A stretch of 64,000 bases of DNA from an uncultured Lachnospiraceae bacterium (GTDB taxonomy: Bacteria; Bacillota; Clostridia; Lachnospirales; Lachnospiraceae), in contig CALWOX010000009.1 in assembly GCA_944383265.1 (NCBI GenBank), positions 60,321 to 124,320 of the forward strand. The letters are read 5' to 3'. A program made the translations under genes and the position numbers. Positions 44,929 through 53,950 of this stretch are shown piece after piece. Under the pieces are notes generated by a model, which saw only the letters and a list, made by a program, of their open reading frames with translations, made no database searches and had not been told where the DNA came from. The number at the start of each line of letters is the position of its first letter. The first letter of the stretch is position 1.

Positions 44929-45003
44929 GTAACTGTCTTCAGGGAAAGCCTGAGAACCAATGAGAAAATCGAATACAATATTTTATTTAAGAGGAGAAAA
45001 ATT

Positions 45004-45921
45004 ATGAGAAAGTTTGTTATGCCCTTAATGGCAGGATTGTTTGCGTTAAGCCTTACAGCTTGCGGAAGCAGCACAGAGGAGACAACAACAGCGGCTGCTG
45101 CCGATACTACAGCGGCACAGACAGAGGCGGATTCAGCGGCGGACACCGAGGCTGAGACAGAGACTGAGGAGGCTTCAGCAGACATAAGCGGAACCATAAG
45201 CATGGTAGGCTCCACATCAATGGAGAAGTTCGCTAATGCTCTTTGCGAGTCATTCATGGCTAAGTATCCTAACGTTACAGCTACAGCAGAGTTCGTAGGA
45301 TCGGGAGCAGGTATCGAGGCTGTTACAAACGGATCTGCTGATATCGGAAATGCTTCGAGAGCTCTTACAGATGAGGAGAAGGCTAACGGAATTTCAGAGA
45401 ACATAGTTGCTATAGACGGAATCGCAGTAGTAGTTGATCCCGCAAACACAGTAGAGAACCTTACAAAGCAGCAGCTTACAGACATCTACGCAGGAACAGT
45501 TACAAACTGGAGTGATGTAGGTGGTGAGGATGCTCCTATAGTAGTAGTAGGACGTGAGGCAGGATCAGGAACAAGATCAGCATTTGAGGAGCTTCTCGGG
45601 CTTGAGGATGCATGCGTTTACAGCAACGAGCTTGACAGCACAGGAGCTGTTATGGCAAGGGTTGCTTCAACTCCCGGAGCTATCGGATACGTATCACTTG
45701 ATGTCCTTGATGACAGTGTAAAGGCTCTCAATCTTGACGATGTAGCTCCTACAGAGGAGAACATAAAGGCTGGAGATTACTTCCTCAGCAGACCTTTCGT
45801 AATGGCTACAAAGGGAACCATAGATGAGCAGAATGATGTTGTAAAGGCACTTTTTGACTACATCAGCTCACCCGAGGGACAGGAGATCGTTAAGTCAGTA
45901 GGACTTATAACCGTAGAATAA
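45004..45921 (+). CDS. pstS: phosphate ABC transporter, substrate-binding lipoprotein
   Basis: Captures phosphate outside the membrane for PstCAB. The 305-residue lipoprotein has a signal peptide ending L-T-A-C with Cys20, an Ala/Thr/Glu-rich tether to about residue 58, then the PBP domain: SMVGSTSMEKFANALCESF, GSGAGIEAVTNGSADIGNAS and GREAGSGTRSAFEELL, which form the phosphate pocket. AAGAGGAG precedes the ATG. First gene of pstSCAB-phoU; control by the TTAACA array is likely. Confidence 0.97.
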   Translation: MRKFVMPLMAGLFALSLTACGSSTEETTTAAAADTTAAQTEADSAADTEAETETEEASADISGTISMVGSTSMEKFANALCESFMAKYPNVTATAEFVGSGAGIEAVTNGSADIGNASRALTDEEKANGISENIVAIDGIAVVVDPANTVENLTKQQLTDIYAGTVTNWSDVGGEDAPIVVVGREAGSGTRSAFEELLGLEDACVYSNELDSTGAVMARVASTPGAIGYVSLDVLDDSVKALNLDDVAPTEENIKAGDYFLSRPFVMATKGTIDEQNDVVKALFDYISSPEGQEIVKSVGLITVE

Positions 45922-45945
45922 TTCCAAAGAGAGGAGACAAACTGC

Positions 45946-46878
45946 ATGGTTGGAAAGGTTGAATCAATTCTTTCGCATCATGGCAGCAAGTCAACGGTTG
46001 AAAAAACCGCACAGGTGATTTTCACCGTGTGCGGCTTTTTCGCTGTATTGGCGGTTGCTTCAATTACTCTTTATATGATCGTGAGCGGAACCCCCGCCAT
46101 ATTCAAGGTGGGACTTCCCGAGATACTTTTCGGAAGCGTTTGGCAGCCTGCCGCTGATGACCCGAGCTTCGGTATACTGTATATAATACTCACGTCAATA
46201 GTAGGTACCTTCCTTGCAATACTTATAGGAGTACCCATAGGAGTTATGACCGCTATCTTCCTTGCCGAGGTGGCACCGAAGAGACTCGCTGACATAGTAA
46301 GACCCGCCATAGAGCTTCTTGCGGGAATTCCCTCAGTCATATATGGACTTTTGGGAGTAATAATACTTAATCCTTTGATGTACAAGCTTGAGCTTATTAT
46401 ATTCAAGGGCTCTGAAACTCACCAGTTTACAGGAGGCGCAAATCTGATATCCGCAGTGCTTGTGCTTGCCCTCATGATCCTTCCCACTGTTATAAATATC
46501 AGCGAGACATCACTGAGAGCTGTGCCTTCACACTTGAAGAGTGCGTCACTTGCACTGGGCGCCACACATATTCAGACCATATTCAAGGTGATAGTGCCTG
46601 CGGCAAAATCCGGAATAATAACTGCTATAGTCCTTGGAATAGGAAGAGCCATTGGAGAGGCCATGGCCATAACTCTTGTTTCGGGAAGCTCGGTGAATAT
46701 ACCTCTTCCTTTCAATTCGGTACGATTCCTTACAACTGCTATAGTTGCCGAGATGGGATACGCTTCAGGACTCCACAGACAGGTGCTCTTTACTATAGGG
46801 CTTGTATTGTTCGCTTTCATTATGATCATAAATATCTCACTTACAAGACTTCTCAAGAAGGAGGCTGAAAATGAGTAA
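45946..46878 (+). CDS. pstC: phosphate ABC transporter permease PstC
   Basis: A 310-residue inner membrane permease with six main spans. The EAA loop region (SLRAVPSHLKSASLALGATH) that contacts PstB and GIGRAIGEAMAITLVSG are clear. GAGGAG precedes the ATG. It ends inside pstA with an 8-base overlap. Confidence 0.97.
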   Translation: MVGKVESILSHHGSKSTVEKTAQVIFTVCGFFAVLAVASITLYMIVSGTPAIFKVGLPEILFGSVWQPAADDPSFGILYIILTSIVGTFLAILIGVPIGVMTAIFLAEVAPKRLADIVRPAIELLAGIPSVIYGLLGVIILNPLMYKLELIIFKGSETHQFTGGANLISAVLVLALMILPTVINISETSLRAVPSHLKSASLALGATHIQTIFKVIVPAAKSGIITAIVLGIGRAIGEAMAITLVSGSSVNIPLPFNSVRFLTTAIVAEMGYASGLHRQVLFTIGLVLFAFIMIINISLTRLLKKEAENE

Positions 46879-47746
46879 TTACATACCCACGGAGTCAAGC
46901 ATCTGCGGCAAGCGCTTCAGGCTCTATGACACAGTATTAAGAGGGCTCATATATTTTTGTGCGGGACTTGCCATCTTCCTTTTGGTCGTGATAATGGGAT
47001 ATGTTTTCGTAAGAGGCGTTCCCAATATAACATGGACCTTCCTTTCAACAGCGACCAACAACATCAAGGGTACCGTCGGAATCCTGGGAAATATAATAAA
47101 TACATTATATATAATAGTGATCACCCTTATCATTGCCACTCCCATCGGTGTGGGCTCTGCTATATATCTTAATGAGTATGCAAAGAGGGGAAAGGTAGTT
47201 GAGCTTATAGAATTTACTACCGAGATACTTTCCGGAATCCCCTCAATCATATTCGGACTTTTCGGAATGGTATTTTTCGGAAATACTTTAAAGCTCGGAT
47301 ATTCGATACTTACAGGATCGCTTACGCTTACGCTCATGATGCTTCCGTTGATCACAAGGACTACTCAGGAGGCTTTAAAGACTGTACCTGACAGCTATAG
47401 ACAGGGCGCTCTGGGAATAGGAGCCACAAAGTGGTATATGATAAGGACTATACTTCTTCCCAGTGCAATGCCCGGAATAATTACAGGTATAATACTTGCT
47501 ATAGGACGTATAGTGGGAGAGTCCGCGGCGCTGCTCTTCACCGCAGGAAGCGGATATATACTTCCCAGAAACTTTTTCTCAAAGATATTTGAGTCCAGCG
47601 GAACTCTTACCATCCAGCTTTATCTCTTCATGCAGAAGGCTCAATATGATGAAGCCTTCGGAGTTGCTGTAGTATTGCTTGTAATAGTTCTTGCAATAAA
47701 CGCCCTTGCAAAATTCCTTTCATTCAAATTTAATGCAAAGGCTTAA
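46871..47746 (+). CDS. pstA: phosphate ABC transporter permease PstA
   Basis: Second permease, 291 residues, six spans. EFTTEILSGIPSIIFGLFGM and the EAA loop QEALKTVPDSYRQGALGIGA, then AIGRIVGESAALLFTAG, are family-typical. AAGGAGG is placed 6 bases before the ATG inside pstC, so the permease subunits are coupled. Confidence 0.97.
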   Translation: MSNYIPTESSICGKRFRLYDTVLRGLIYFCAGLAIFLLVVIMGYVFVRGVPNITWTFLSTATNNIKGTVGILGNIINTLYIIVITLIIATPIGVGSAIYLNEYAKRGKVVELIEFTTEILSGIPSIIFGLFGMVFFGNTLKLGYSILTGSLTLTLMMLPLITRTTQEALKTVPDSYRQGALGIGATKWYMIRTILLPSAMPGIITGIILAIGRIVGESAALLFTAGSGYILPRNFFSKIFESSGTLTIQLYLFMQKAQYDEAFGVAVVLLVIVLAINALAKFLSFKFNAKA

Positions 47747-47803
47747 ATACTTACGATATTTAAAAACGATCGCTTTATAAACGAGATACAAAGGAGAATA
47801 AAA

Positions 47804-48565
47804 GTGGAAAATAAAGTGAAGATCTCAACCAAGAATCTGAACTTATACTATGGTGAGAATCATGCCTTAAAGAATATAAGTCTGGATCTTTACGAGAAAG
47901 AGATAACAGCCTTCATAGGACCCTCAGGATGCGGAAAGTCTACCTTCCTCAAAACCTTAAACCGCATGAACGATCTTATAGAGAATGTAAAGATAGATGG
48001 CGAGGTGCTCCTTGACGGAGAAAACATATATGATGAACAGGTGGATACCACACTTTTAAGAAAAAAAGTCGGAATGGTATTCCAACAGCCTAATCCCTTC
48101 CCTATGAGCATATATGACAACATTGCTTACGGCCCCAGGATCCACGGTATAAAGAGCAAGGAAAAGCTTGATGAGATAGTTGAGAGAAGTCTCAAGGGGG
48201 CGGCGCTCTGGGATGAGGTATCCGACAGGCTTAAAAAGTCCGCTCTCGGCCTTTCGGGAGGCCAGCAGCAGAGGCTTTGCATAGCAAGAAGCCTTGCAGT
48301 GGAGCCGGAGGTTCTTCTTATGGACGAGCCCACATCAGCTCTTGACCCCATATCAACTCTTAAGATAGAGGAGCTTGCGACAGAGCTTAAAAAGAATTAT
48401 ACTATTATAATTGTTACCCATAACATGCAGCAGGCCGCAAGAATTTCCGATAAGACCGCTTTTTTCCTTTTGGGAGAAGCTATAGAGTACGGTGATACAG
48501 AGGAGATGTTCTCCAATCCCAAGGAAAAGAAAACAGAAGATTATATCACAGGGAGATTTGGTTAA
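47804..48565 (+). CDS. pstB: phosphate ABC transporter ATPase PstB
   Basis: ATP-binding subunit, 253 residues. Walker [10 protein letters not shown], signature LSGGQQQRL, Walker [14 protein letters not shown] and the switch His in VTHNMQQAA are all intact. Starts at GTG with AAAGGAG 8 bases upstream. phoU starts 1 base after its stop. Confidence 0.98.
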   Translation: MENKVKISTKNLNLYYGENHALKNISLDLYEKEITAFIGPSGCGKSTFLKTLNRMNDLIENVKIDGEVLLDGENIYDEQVDTTLLRKKVGMVFQQPNPFPMSIYDNIAYGPRIHGIKSKEKLDEIVERSLKGAALWDEVSDRLKKSALGLSGGQQQRLCIARSLAVEPEVLLMDEPTSALDPISTLKIEELATELKKNYTIIIVTHNMQQAARISDKTAFFLLGEAIEYGDTEEMFSNPKEKKTEDYITGRFG

Positions 48566-48566
48566 T

Positions 48567-49226
48567 ATGAGAAAAGAATTTGATGAACAGCTTAAGGAAA
48601 TGCAGGTAAAGCTCATAAAGATGGGCAGCGTCTGCGAGGAGGCTATCGACCTCTGTGTAAAGATGCTTCACGGTGAGGCTGAAGGCAGCGGAAACATGGT
48701 GTCACGTTTCGAGTTCGAGACAGACGGCCTTGAGAGAGAGATAGAGTCCATATGCATGAAGCTCCTCCTTCTCCAGCAGCCCGTGGCAAAGGATTTAAGA
48801 GCTATCTCTGCAGCCCTCAGAATGATTTCGGACCTTGAGAGGATAGGCGATCAGGCGGATGACATTGCGGAGCTCGCTCCTCATATAGCAAGGGGCAGCC
48901 ACAGCAAGCTGCACATAGACGCTATGGCAAAGATGGCCTCAAAGATGGTTACGGGAAGCATTGACGCATATGTAAAGCAGGACCTTGCGCTGGCACAGGA
49001 TATCCAGAAGCAGGATGATATAGTTGACGGGCTTTTTGACAAGGTAAAGGATGAACTCATGGTCCTTATTGAGAAAAAGGGCGTGAGCGCAGAGGAGGCT
49101 CTTGATTATATCATGACCGCAAAGTACTTTGAGAGGATAGCGGATCATGCGGTGAACGTTGCAGAGTGGGTGGAGTACTCCATCACGGGCTTTCACAAAA
49201 AATATGATATTAAAGAAAGCTTATAA
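48567..49226 (+). CDS. phoU: phosphate signalling complex protein PhoU
   Basis: A 219-residue all-helical cytosolic protein that links PstSCAB activity to the PhoR kinase. Two PhoU repeats are visible (LLLQQPVAKDLRAISAALRM then DLERIGDQADDIAEL; later YFERIADHAVNVAEW), each with the metal-binding E/D-xxxD pattern. ATG at 48567, 1 base after pstB, with GGGAG upstream. Confidence 0.97.
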   Translation: MRKEFDEQLKEMQVKLIKMGSVCEEAIDLCVKMLHGEAEGSGNMVSRFEFETDGLEREIESICMKLLLLQQPVAKDLRAISAALRMISDLERIGDQADDIAELAPHIARGSHSKLHIDAMAKMASKMVTGSIDAYVKQDLALAQDIQKQDDIVDGLFDKVKDELMVLIEKKGVSAEEALDYIMTAKYFERIADHAVNVAEWVEYSITGFHKKYDIKESL

Positions 49227-49294
49227 GATTTCTTATAAAAACTTATAATCAAAGAAAGCTTATTTTTTAAAGAAGGTTTATAAAAGGTAATAAA

Positions 49295-49978
49295 ATGATA
49301 TATTTATTGGAGGATGATGACAGCATCAGGGAGCTGATCATATATACTCTCGGAAATCAGGGGATGGAGGCTCTGGGATTTGCGGAGCCCTCCTCATTTT
49401 GGAAGGCTATGAAGGAAAAACTTCCGGATCTGCTTCTGCTTGACATAATGCTTCCGGGAGAGGACGGAATAAGCATACTTAAAAAACTGAGGCTTTCCAG
49501 GGAAACAGAGAAGCTTCCTGTGATAATGCTGACAGCCAAGGGGAGCGAATACGATACTGTGTACGGACTTGACTGCGGAGCTGACGACTATATTTCAAAG
49601 CCCTTCAGGATAATGGAGCTTTTGTCAAGGATAAAGGCTCTCTTAAGAAGAACAAATACAGACAGGACAAAGCCTGAAAACTACAGTGTTGGCTCTCTTA
49701 CAGTAAGCCCCGAGAAGCATCTTGTTGAGGTGGACGGAGAAAAGATCGACCTTACGCTTAAGGAGTATGAGCTCTTATGCCTTCTTATGTCAAAGCCCGG
49801 AATCGTCTTTGAGAGGGAAACACTCCTGAAAAAGATATGGGGATATGACTTTGACGGAGAGAGCAGGACCCTTGATGTTCACATAAGGACGCTCAGACAA
49901 AAGCTTAAATCTGCAGGAAAGCTGATAGAAACTGTCAGGGGAGTGGGATATAAGGCCGCGGCTCCCTCTCAGGAATAG
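49295..49978 (+). CDS. response regulator, PhoB/PhoP (OmpR) family
   Basis: A 227-residue DNA-binding regulator. Receiver domain with acidic EDDD at the start, phosphoacceptor Asp50 in LLLLDIMLPGEDG and Lys in ISKPFRI, then a winged helix (LTLKEYELLCLLMSKPGIVF, ESRTLDVHIRTLRQKL). Position after phoU and before a kinase supports control of the phosphate regulon through the TTAACA array. The 68 bases upstream are AT-rich and contain the repeated AAAGAAAGCTTAT (two copies). Confidence 0.94.
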   Translation: MIYLLEDDDSIRELIIYTLGNQGMEALGFAEPSSFWKAMKEKLPDLLLLDIMLPGEDGISILKKLRLSRETEKLPVIMLTAKGSEYDTVYGLDCGADDYISKPFRIMELLSRIKALLRRTNTDRTKPENYSVGSLTVSPEKHLVEVDGEKIDLTLKEYELLCLLMSKPGIVFERETLLKKIWGYDFDGESRTLDVHIRTLRQKLKSAGKLIETVRGVGYKAAAPSQE

Positions 49979-49993
49979 CGGAGGCCTCAAAGA

Positions 49994-51652
49994 ATGAGAA
50001 AAAAAATATTCCGTTCCATACTTATGGTTTCGGTTACAGTACTCCTTATAGGAATGGCCTTCCTTTTGGGAGTACTTTACAATTATTTCGGAAACAGCCT
50101 TGAAGATGAACTGCATAACGAGGCGGGTTACCTCTCCGTAGCTATCGATGAAAACGGGCCTGATATACTTAAGAGGATAGATACCGACGAGAGGATAACT
50201 CTCGTGGACGGATCCGGAAAGGTAATATATGACAATCAGGCGGATCCCTCAAAAATGGAGAACCACCTTGAGAGAGAGGAGATAGCGGAAGCTCTTGAAA
50301 ACGGCAGCGGAAGTGCCGTGAGGAGCTCTGATACTCTCGGAGAGAACACCATATATTATGCGGTAAGGCTTGATAACGGCGAGGTGCTCAGAGTCTCAAG
50401 TACTCAGCACAGTATAATGTCGATAATATACAGCCTTCTGCCTCACTTCATTTTTGTCTTTGTATTGATGCTTGCTCTCTCTGCGGCGGCAGCGTCCCAT
50501 GTGGCAAAGAAGATAATAGGGCCTGTAAACGCCATTGACCTTGAAAGGCCGGAGGATGCGAAAGTATATGACGAGCTTACCCCTCTTCTCGTAAAGATAA
50601 AGCACCAGCAGACGACCATAGAGGAACAGCTTGAGGAGGCAAAACGCCAGCAAAAGGAGTTTGCCCTCATCACCGACAATATGCAGGAGGGACTGCTTGT
50701 CATAGATGAAAATACAGACCTGCTTTCCTACAACAGAAGCGCCTTAAGACTTTTTAATGCCGAAAAGGCCGAAACCGGAAAAAGTGTATATATTCTCAGC
50801 AGGAAGGAAAACTTTGCAAGCGCTGTGGAGACCGGGCTTTCAGGAAAACATGCGGATATCTACATGGATGTGTCCGACAGGATATGCAGGGTGGCGGTAA
50901 GCCCGGTTACAGACTCCGAGGGAAAGACTGCAGGAGCGGTTATCCTCATAACTGATGAGACTGAAAAGGAAAAGCGAGAGGAGATGCGAAGGGAGTTCTC
51001 GGCAAATGTTTCCCATGAGCTCAAGACTCCCTTGACATCCATATCAGGCTTTGCGGAAATACTCAAAGAGGGAATGGTAAAGCCTAAGGACACGAAGAAG
51101 TTTGCGGGAAGGATATTCGATGAGGCGCGCAGACTCATTTCACTTGTTGAGGATATAATAGAAATTTCAAGACTTGACGAAGAGAAAACCGATTATAAAA
51201 GAGAAAATTTAAGTGTTTCATCTATGGCAAATCAGATTTTAAATAATCTGAGACCTGTAGCCGAAAAGCGCGGCATCAGCCTTTCCTATGAAGGTGAGGA
51301 TATAAGCATATTTACCGTGAGAGCGGTGTTTGAAGAAATACTGTTTAATCTTTGTGATAATGCGGTAAAATACAATAAAGACGGCGGAAGCGTTTTGGTT
51401 AAGGCGAGAAAAAACGGAGATATGCTTGAGATAAAGGTAAAGGACACGGGTATAGGTATCCCTGAAAATGAGACCGAGCATATATTTGAGCGCTTCTACA
51501 GAGTGGATAAGAGCCACTCAAGAAGCATAGGAGGCACAGGTCTCGGTCTCTCCATAGTAAAGCACGGAGTATCCTGTCTTAAGGGAAGCATAGAGGTTCA
51601 AAGTGTTCCCGGAGAGGGAAGCTGCTTTACGCTTACATTGCCTCTGGCATGA
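49994..51652 (+). CDS. sensor histidine kinase, PhoR type
   Basis: Membrane kinase of 552 residues. TM1 about 10-32, an extracytoplasmic domain to about 145, TM2 about 150-170, a PAS-like domain (ITDNMQEGLLVIDENTDLLS), then HisKA with His341 in NVSHELKTPL and HATPase_c with FNLCDNAVKYNKDGG and GTGLGLSIVKH. It is the partner of the regulator 15 bases upstream and would respond to phosphate through PstSCAB-PhoU. A terminator follows about 80 bases later. Confidence 0.94.
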   Translation: MRKKIFRSILMVSVTVLLIGMAFLLGVLYNYFGNSLEDELHNEAGYLSVAIDENGPDILKRIDTDERITLVDGSGKVIYDNQADPSKMENHLEREEIAEALENGSGSAVRSSDTLGENTIYYAVRLDNGEVLRVSSTQHSIMSIIYSLLPHFIFVFVLMLALSAAAASHVAKKIIGPVNAIDLERPEDAKVYDELTPLLVKIKHQQTTIEEQLEEAKRQQKEFALITDNMQEGLLVIDENTDLLSYNRSALRLFNAEKAETGKSVYILSRKENFASAVETGLSGKHADIYMDVSDRICRVAVSPVTDSEGKTAGAVILITDETEKEKREEMRREFSANVSHELKTPLTSISGFAEILKEGMVKPKDTKKFAGRIFDEARRLISLVEDIIEISRLDEEKTDYKRENLSVSSMANQILNNLRPVAEKRGISLSYEGEDISIFTVRAVFEEILFNLCDNAVKYNKDGGSVLVKARKNGDMLEIKVKDTGIGIPENETEHIFERFYRVDKSHSRSIGGTGLGLSIVKHGVSCLKGSIEVQSVPGEGSCFTLTLPLA

Positions 51653-51731
51653 AATAATGTTAAGCACATGCCTAAAAAATCGTAAGAAATTAGGCGAGGA
51701 AAAAGTTATAAAATCACATATAAGATATGTT

Positions 51732-51777
51732 AGAATGCTCATTGTGAAAAAATATTGCAAATGAGCATTCTTTTTTT
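51732..51777 (+). terminator. terminator after the PhoR-type kinase gene
   Basis: AGAATGCTCATT (51732-51743) pairs perfectly with AATGAGCATTCT (51760-51771), followed by seven T. It lies just before the ribosome site of the wall hydrolase gene, so that gene either has a promoter overlapping this area or depends on read-through. Confidence 0.85.
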
Positions 51778-51790
51778 GAGAGGGACAGAT

Positions 51791-53011
51791 ATGACAGCCA
51801 AGAATTTCATAAGAGACGGTCTTTTAAAAGGTATATGTGTGCTTGCATCGGCGGGAGCCATCACCATGTCAGCGCCCTGCGGGGGGCTCATGGGACTTTG
51901 CAGCTATGCGGATGTTTCCACCACGGGAGATTATGAGAATATAGCTATAGCCAGAGTGACGGATTATGTGAACGTAAGAGCTGAGGCCAATACAAGCTCC
52001 GAGGCTCTCGGTAAAATATATAATAACTGCGCGGCCTCGATACTTGAGACTGTGGATGGAGAGGGAGGACAGTGGTACCATATCAGATCAGGCTCCCTTG
52101 AGGGTTACATAAAGGCTGAATATTTTATAACCGGAGACGAAGCCGAGCAGATAGCCTCCGAGGTGGGTACACTTTACGGTACCATAACGGGAAGCGACCT
52201 TAACCTGAGGCAGGAGCCCAATACCCAAAGCACTGTGCTTACAAGGCTTCAGACAGGAGAGGTATATGTTATTATAGGAGAACAGGACGGATTTTATAAG
52301 GTACAGGTGGACAGTGACCTTGTAGGATATATATCAAAGGACTATGCTGAGGCAAAGATGGTCTTTAAGGAGGCCGTCACAAACGCCGAGGAACAGCAGC
52401 AGGCTCAGGAAGAAGCGAAGCTGAAGCAGGATGCCGAGGAGGCTGTCACCAGATACCGCGAGGCTGTGATCTCCGCAAATCCCGAGACGGATAATTCCGA
52501 AGACATAAGCGTGGGTGCTCCGCCTGTTGGAGGTACTCCCCAAATAAGCGATACACCTGCGGGAGTGACTGTGATACAGGGACCTTCATCAGGAACCGGT
52601 TCGGGAAATACTTCATCTGCACCTTCTGTCGAGAGCGCTGTGACGACAGCCCAAAGGGAGGCTATAGTAGCTTATGCAAAGCAGTTTATAGGAAACCCTT
52701 ATGTATACGGAGGGACTTCCCTTACAGACGGAGCTGACTGCTCGGGCTTTGTAATGAAGGTGTTTGAGTATTTCGGAATAGATACGGGAAGAGACAGCAG
52801 ATCTCAGGCCGCAAATTGTACGGAGATAGGACTTAACGACATAAGGCCGGGCGACCTTCTGTTCTATGCAAGCGGAAATTACATAAACCATGTTGCTATA
52901 TATATAGGAGACGGAAAGGTAATACACGCATCCAACCCGAGCACGGGAATATGTATAGCCGACGCCTACTACAGGACACCGTATATGGCGGGAACATTTA
53001 TAACGGAATAA
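51791..53011 (+). CDS. secreted SH3b-NlpC/P60 peptidoglycan hydrolase
   Basis: A 406-residue secreted cell-wall endopeptidase. Signal peptide to about residue 38 (cleavage probably after SYA), two SH3b domains (about 45-115 and 118-185; VNVRAEANTSSEALGKI and LNLRQEPNTQSTVLTRL), a Glu/Gln-rich coiled linker, a Gly/Ser/Thr/Pro-rich stretch, then NlpC/P60 with Cys317 in DGADCSGFVMKVF and His367 in INHVAIYIGDG. It would cut stem peptides during growth or separation. GAGAGGGAC precedes the ATG at 51791. Ends before a bidirectional terminator shared with hpf. Confidence 0.95.
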   Translation: MTAKNFIRDGLLKGICVLASAGAITMSAPCGGLMGLCSYADVSTTGDYENIAIARVTDYVNVRAEANTSSEALGKIYNNCAASILETVDGEGGQWYHIRSGSLEGYIKAEYFITGDEAEQIASEVGTLYGTITGSDLNLRQEPNTQSTVLTRLQTGEVYVIIGEQDGFYKVQVDSDLVGYISKDYAEAKMVFKEAVTNAEEQQQAQEEAKLKQDAEEAVTRYREAVISANPETDNSEDISVGAPPVGGTPQISDTPAGVTVIQGPSSGTGSGNTSSAPSVESAVTTAQREAIVAYAKQFIGNPYVYGGTSLTDGADCSGFVMKVFEYFGIDTGRDSRSQAANCTEIGLNDIRPGDLLFYASGNYINHVAIYIGDGKVIHASNPSTGICIADAYYRTPYMAGTFITE

Positions 53012-53070
53012 ACGGAAAATAAGTGAAAATGCCATAAACAAAAAGCATCATAAAATAAAAATATCATAAA

Positions 53071-53129
53071 TAAAAATACCATTTGCAGTTTTTAAAGCAT
53101 TTACGCTTTCACTGCAAATGGTATTTTTA
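53071..53129. terminator. bidirectional terminator between wall hydrolase and hpf
   Basis: A perfect 19-bp inverted repeat (arms 53071-53089 and 53111-53129; A-rich outer end, T-rich on the other side) with an inner AAAGC/GCTTT stem. The A/T outer ends give a T tract in both directions. Confidence 0.9.
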
Positions 53130-53148
53130 ATTACTCATTCCAAACTAT

Positions 53149-53682
53149 TTAATCCTCCGGCTCTATAAGTCCGTAAGTATTGTTCTTTCTCTTATATACA
53201 ACACAGGTCTCGTCTGTCTCGGAGTTTTTGAATACGAAGAAGCTGTGTCCCAAAAGATCCATCTGAAGGCATGCCTCCTCGGGATCCATCGGCTTAAAGT
53301 CAAACTTCTTGACCTTGACGATCCTTATCTCGTCATCGTCATCCTCAGGAGCCTCCTCCTCAATGAACAGGCTGGAAAAAGCCTCCGCACTCTGAGTCCT
53401 GTCTATGAGTTTTTTCTTGTGCCTTCTTATCTGCCTCTCTATTATCTCCTCCACAAGGTCAATAGATACATACATGTCTGTGGAGGACTCCTCGGCCCTT
53501 ATGATAGAGCCCTTAACAGGAATCGTGACCTCAATGGTCTGCATTTCCTTCTGCACTGACAAAGTGACATTGGCAGTAGTATCATCCGAGAAGTATTTGC
53601 CGAGCTTTCCCAGCTTTTTCTCGACAGAATCTCTCAGTCCTTGAGTCAGTTCGATGTTGCGTCCTACTATATTAAATTTCAT
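53149..53682 (-). CDS. hpf: ribosome hibernation promoting factor, long form
   Basis: A 177-residue protein that pairs 70S ribosomes into inactive 100S dimers in stationary phase. The N-terminal HPF domain (FNIVGRNIELTQGLRDSVEKK, split by family usage, and IDLVEEIIERQIRRHKKKL) is joined by an acidic linker (EEEAPEDDDDE) to the C-terminal dimerisation domain (KPMDPEEACLQMDLLGHSFF). AGAAGGGAAG lies upstream on the minus strand. A TATAAT-like -10 (53715-53720) is visible but no good -35. Divergent from secA. Confidence 0.97.
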   Translation of the reverse strand: MKFNIVGRNIELTQGLRDSVEKKLGKLGKYFSDDTTANVTLSVQKEMQTIEVTIPVKGSIIRAEESSTDMYVSIDLVEEIIERQIRRHKKKLIDRTQSAEAFSSLFIEEEAPEDDDDEIRIVKVKKFDFKPMDPEEACLQMDLLGHSFFVFKNSETDETCVVYKRKNNTYGLIEPED

Positions 53683-53846
53683 AGTGCCACTTCCCTTCTA
53701 TTTAGGATATGCTAATTATACTACAAAATGCACAAAAATACGAGTGTTTAAAAATAAAAAAAATGCAAATTAGCAAAAGAAATATTTAAGAAGATTACGA
53801 AGATATTTCGTAGTTGTAAATTTTCTTTAAATAATGGAGGATAAAG

Positions 53847-53875
53847 TTGAATAATGCAAATTATGGTGTTAGAAT
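53847..53875 (+). promoter_or_regulatory. predicted promoter of secA
   Basis: TTGAAT (53847-53852), 17-base spacer, TAGAAT (53870-53875), 75 bases before the secA ATG. The rest of the 268-base gap to hpf is AT-rich and holds only a GCTAATT/AATTAGC inverted pair (53711 and 53768). Confidence 0.55.
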
Positions 53876-53950
53876 ACATTAGTTGAATTGTACACGCCGA
53901 GCGTACAATACATATATATTATAGAGAAACAGCACAGACAGGAGACGGTA

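Noticed and set aside
53836..53881. An 11-codon leader peptide (GGAGG then TTG) upstream of secA
   Set aside because: Very short, overlaps the likely secA promoter, and carries no arrest-like sequence; no support beyond a ribosome-site-like string.
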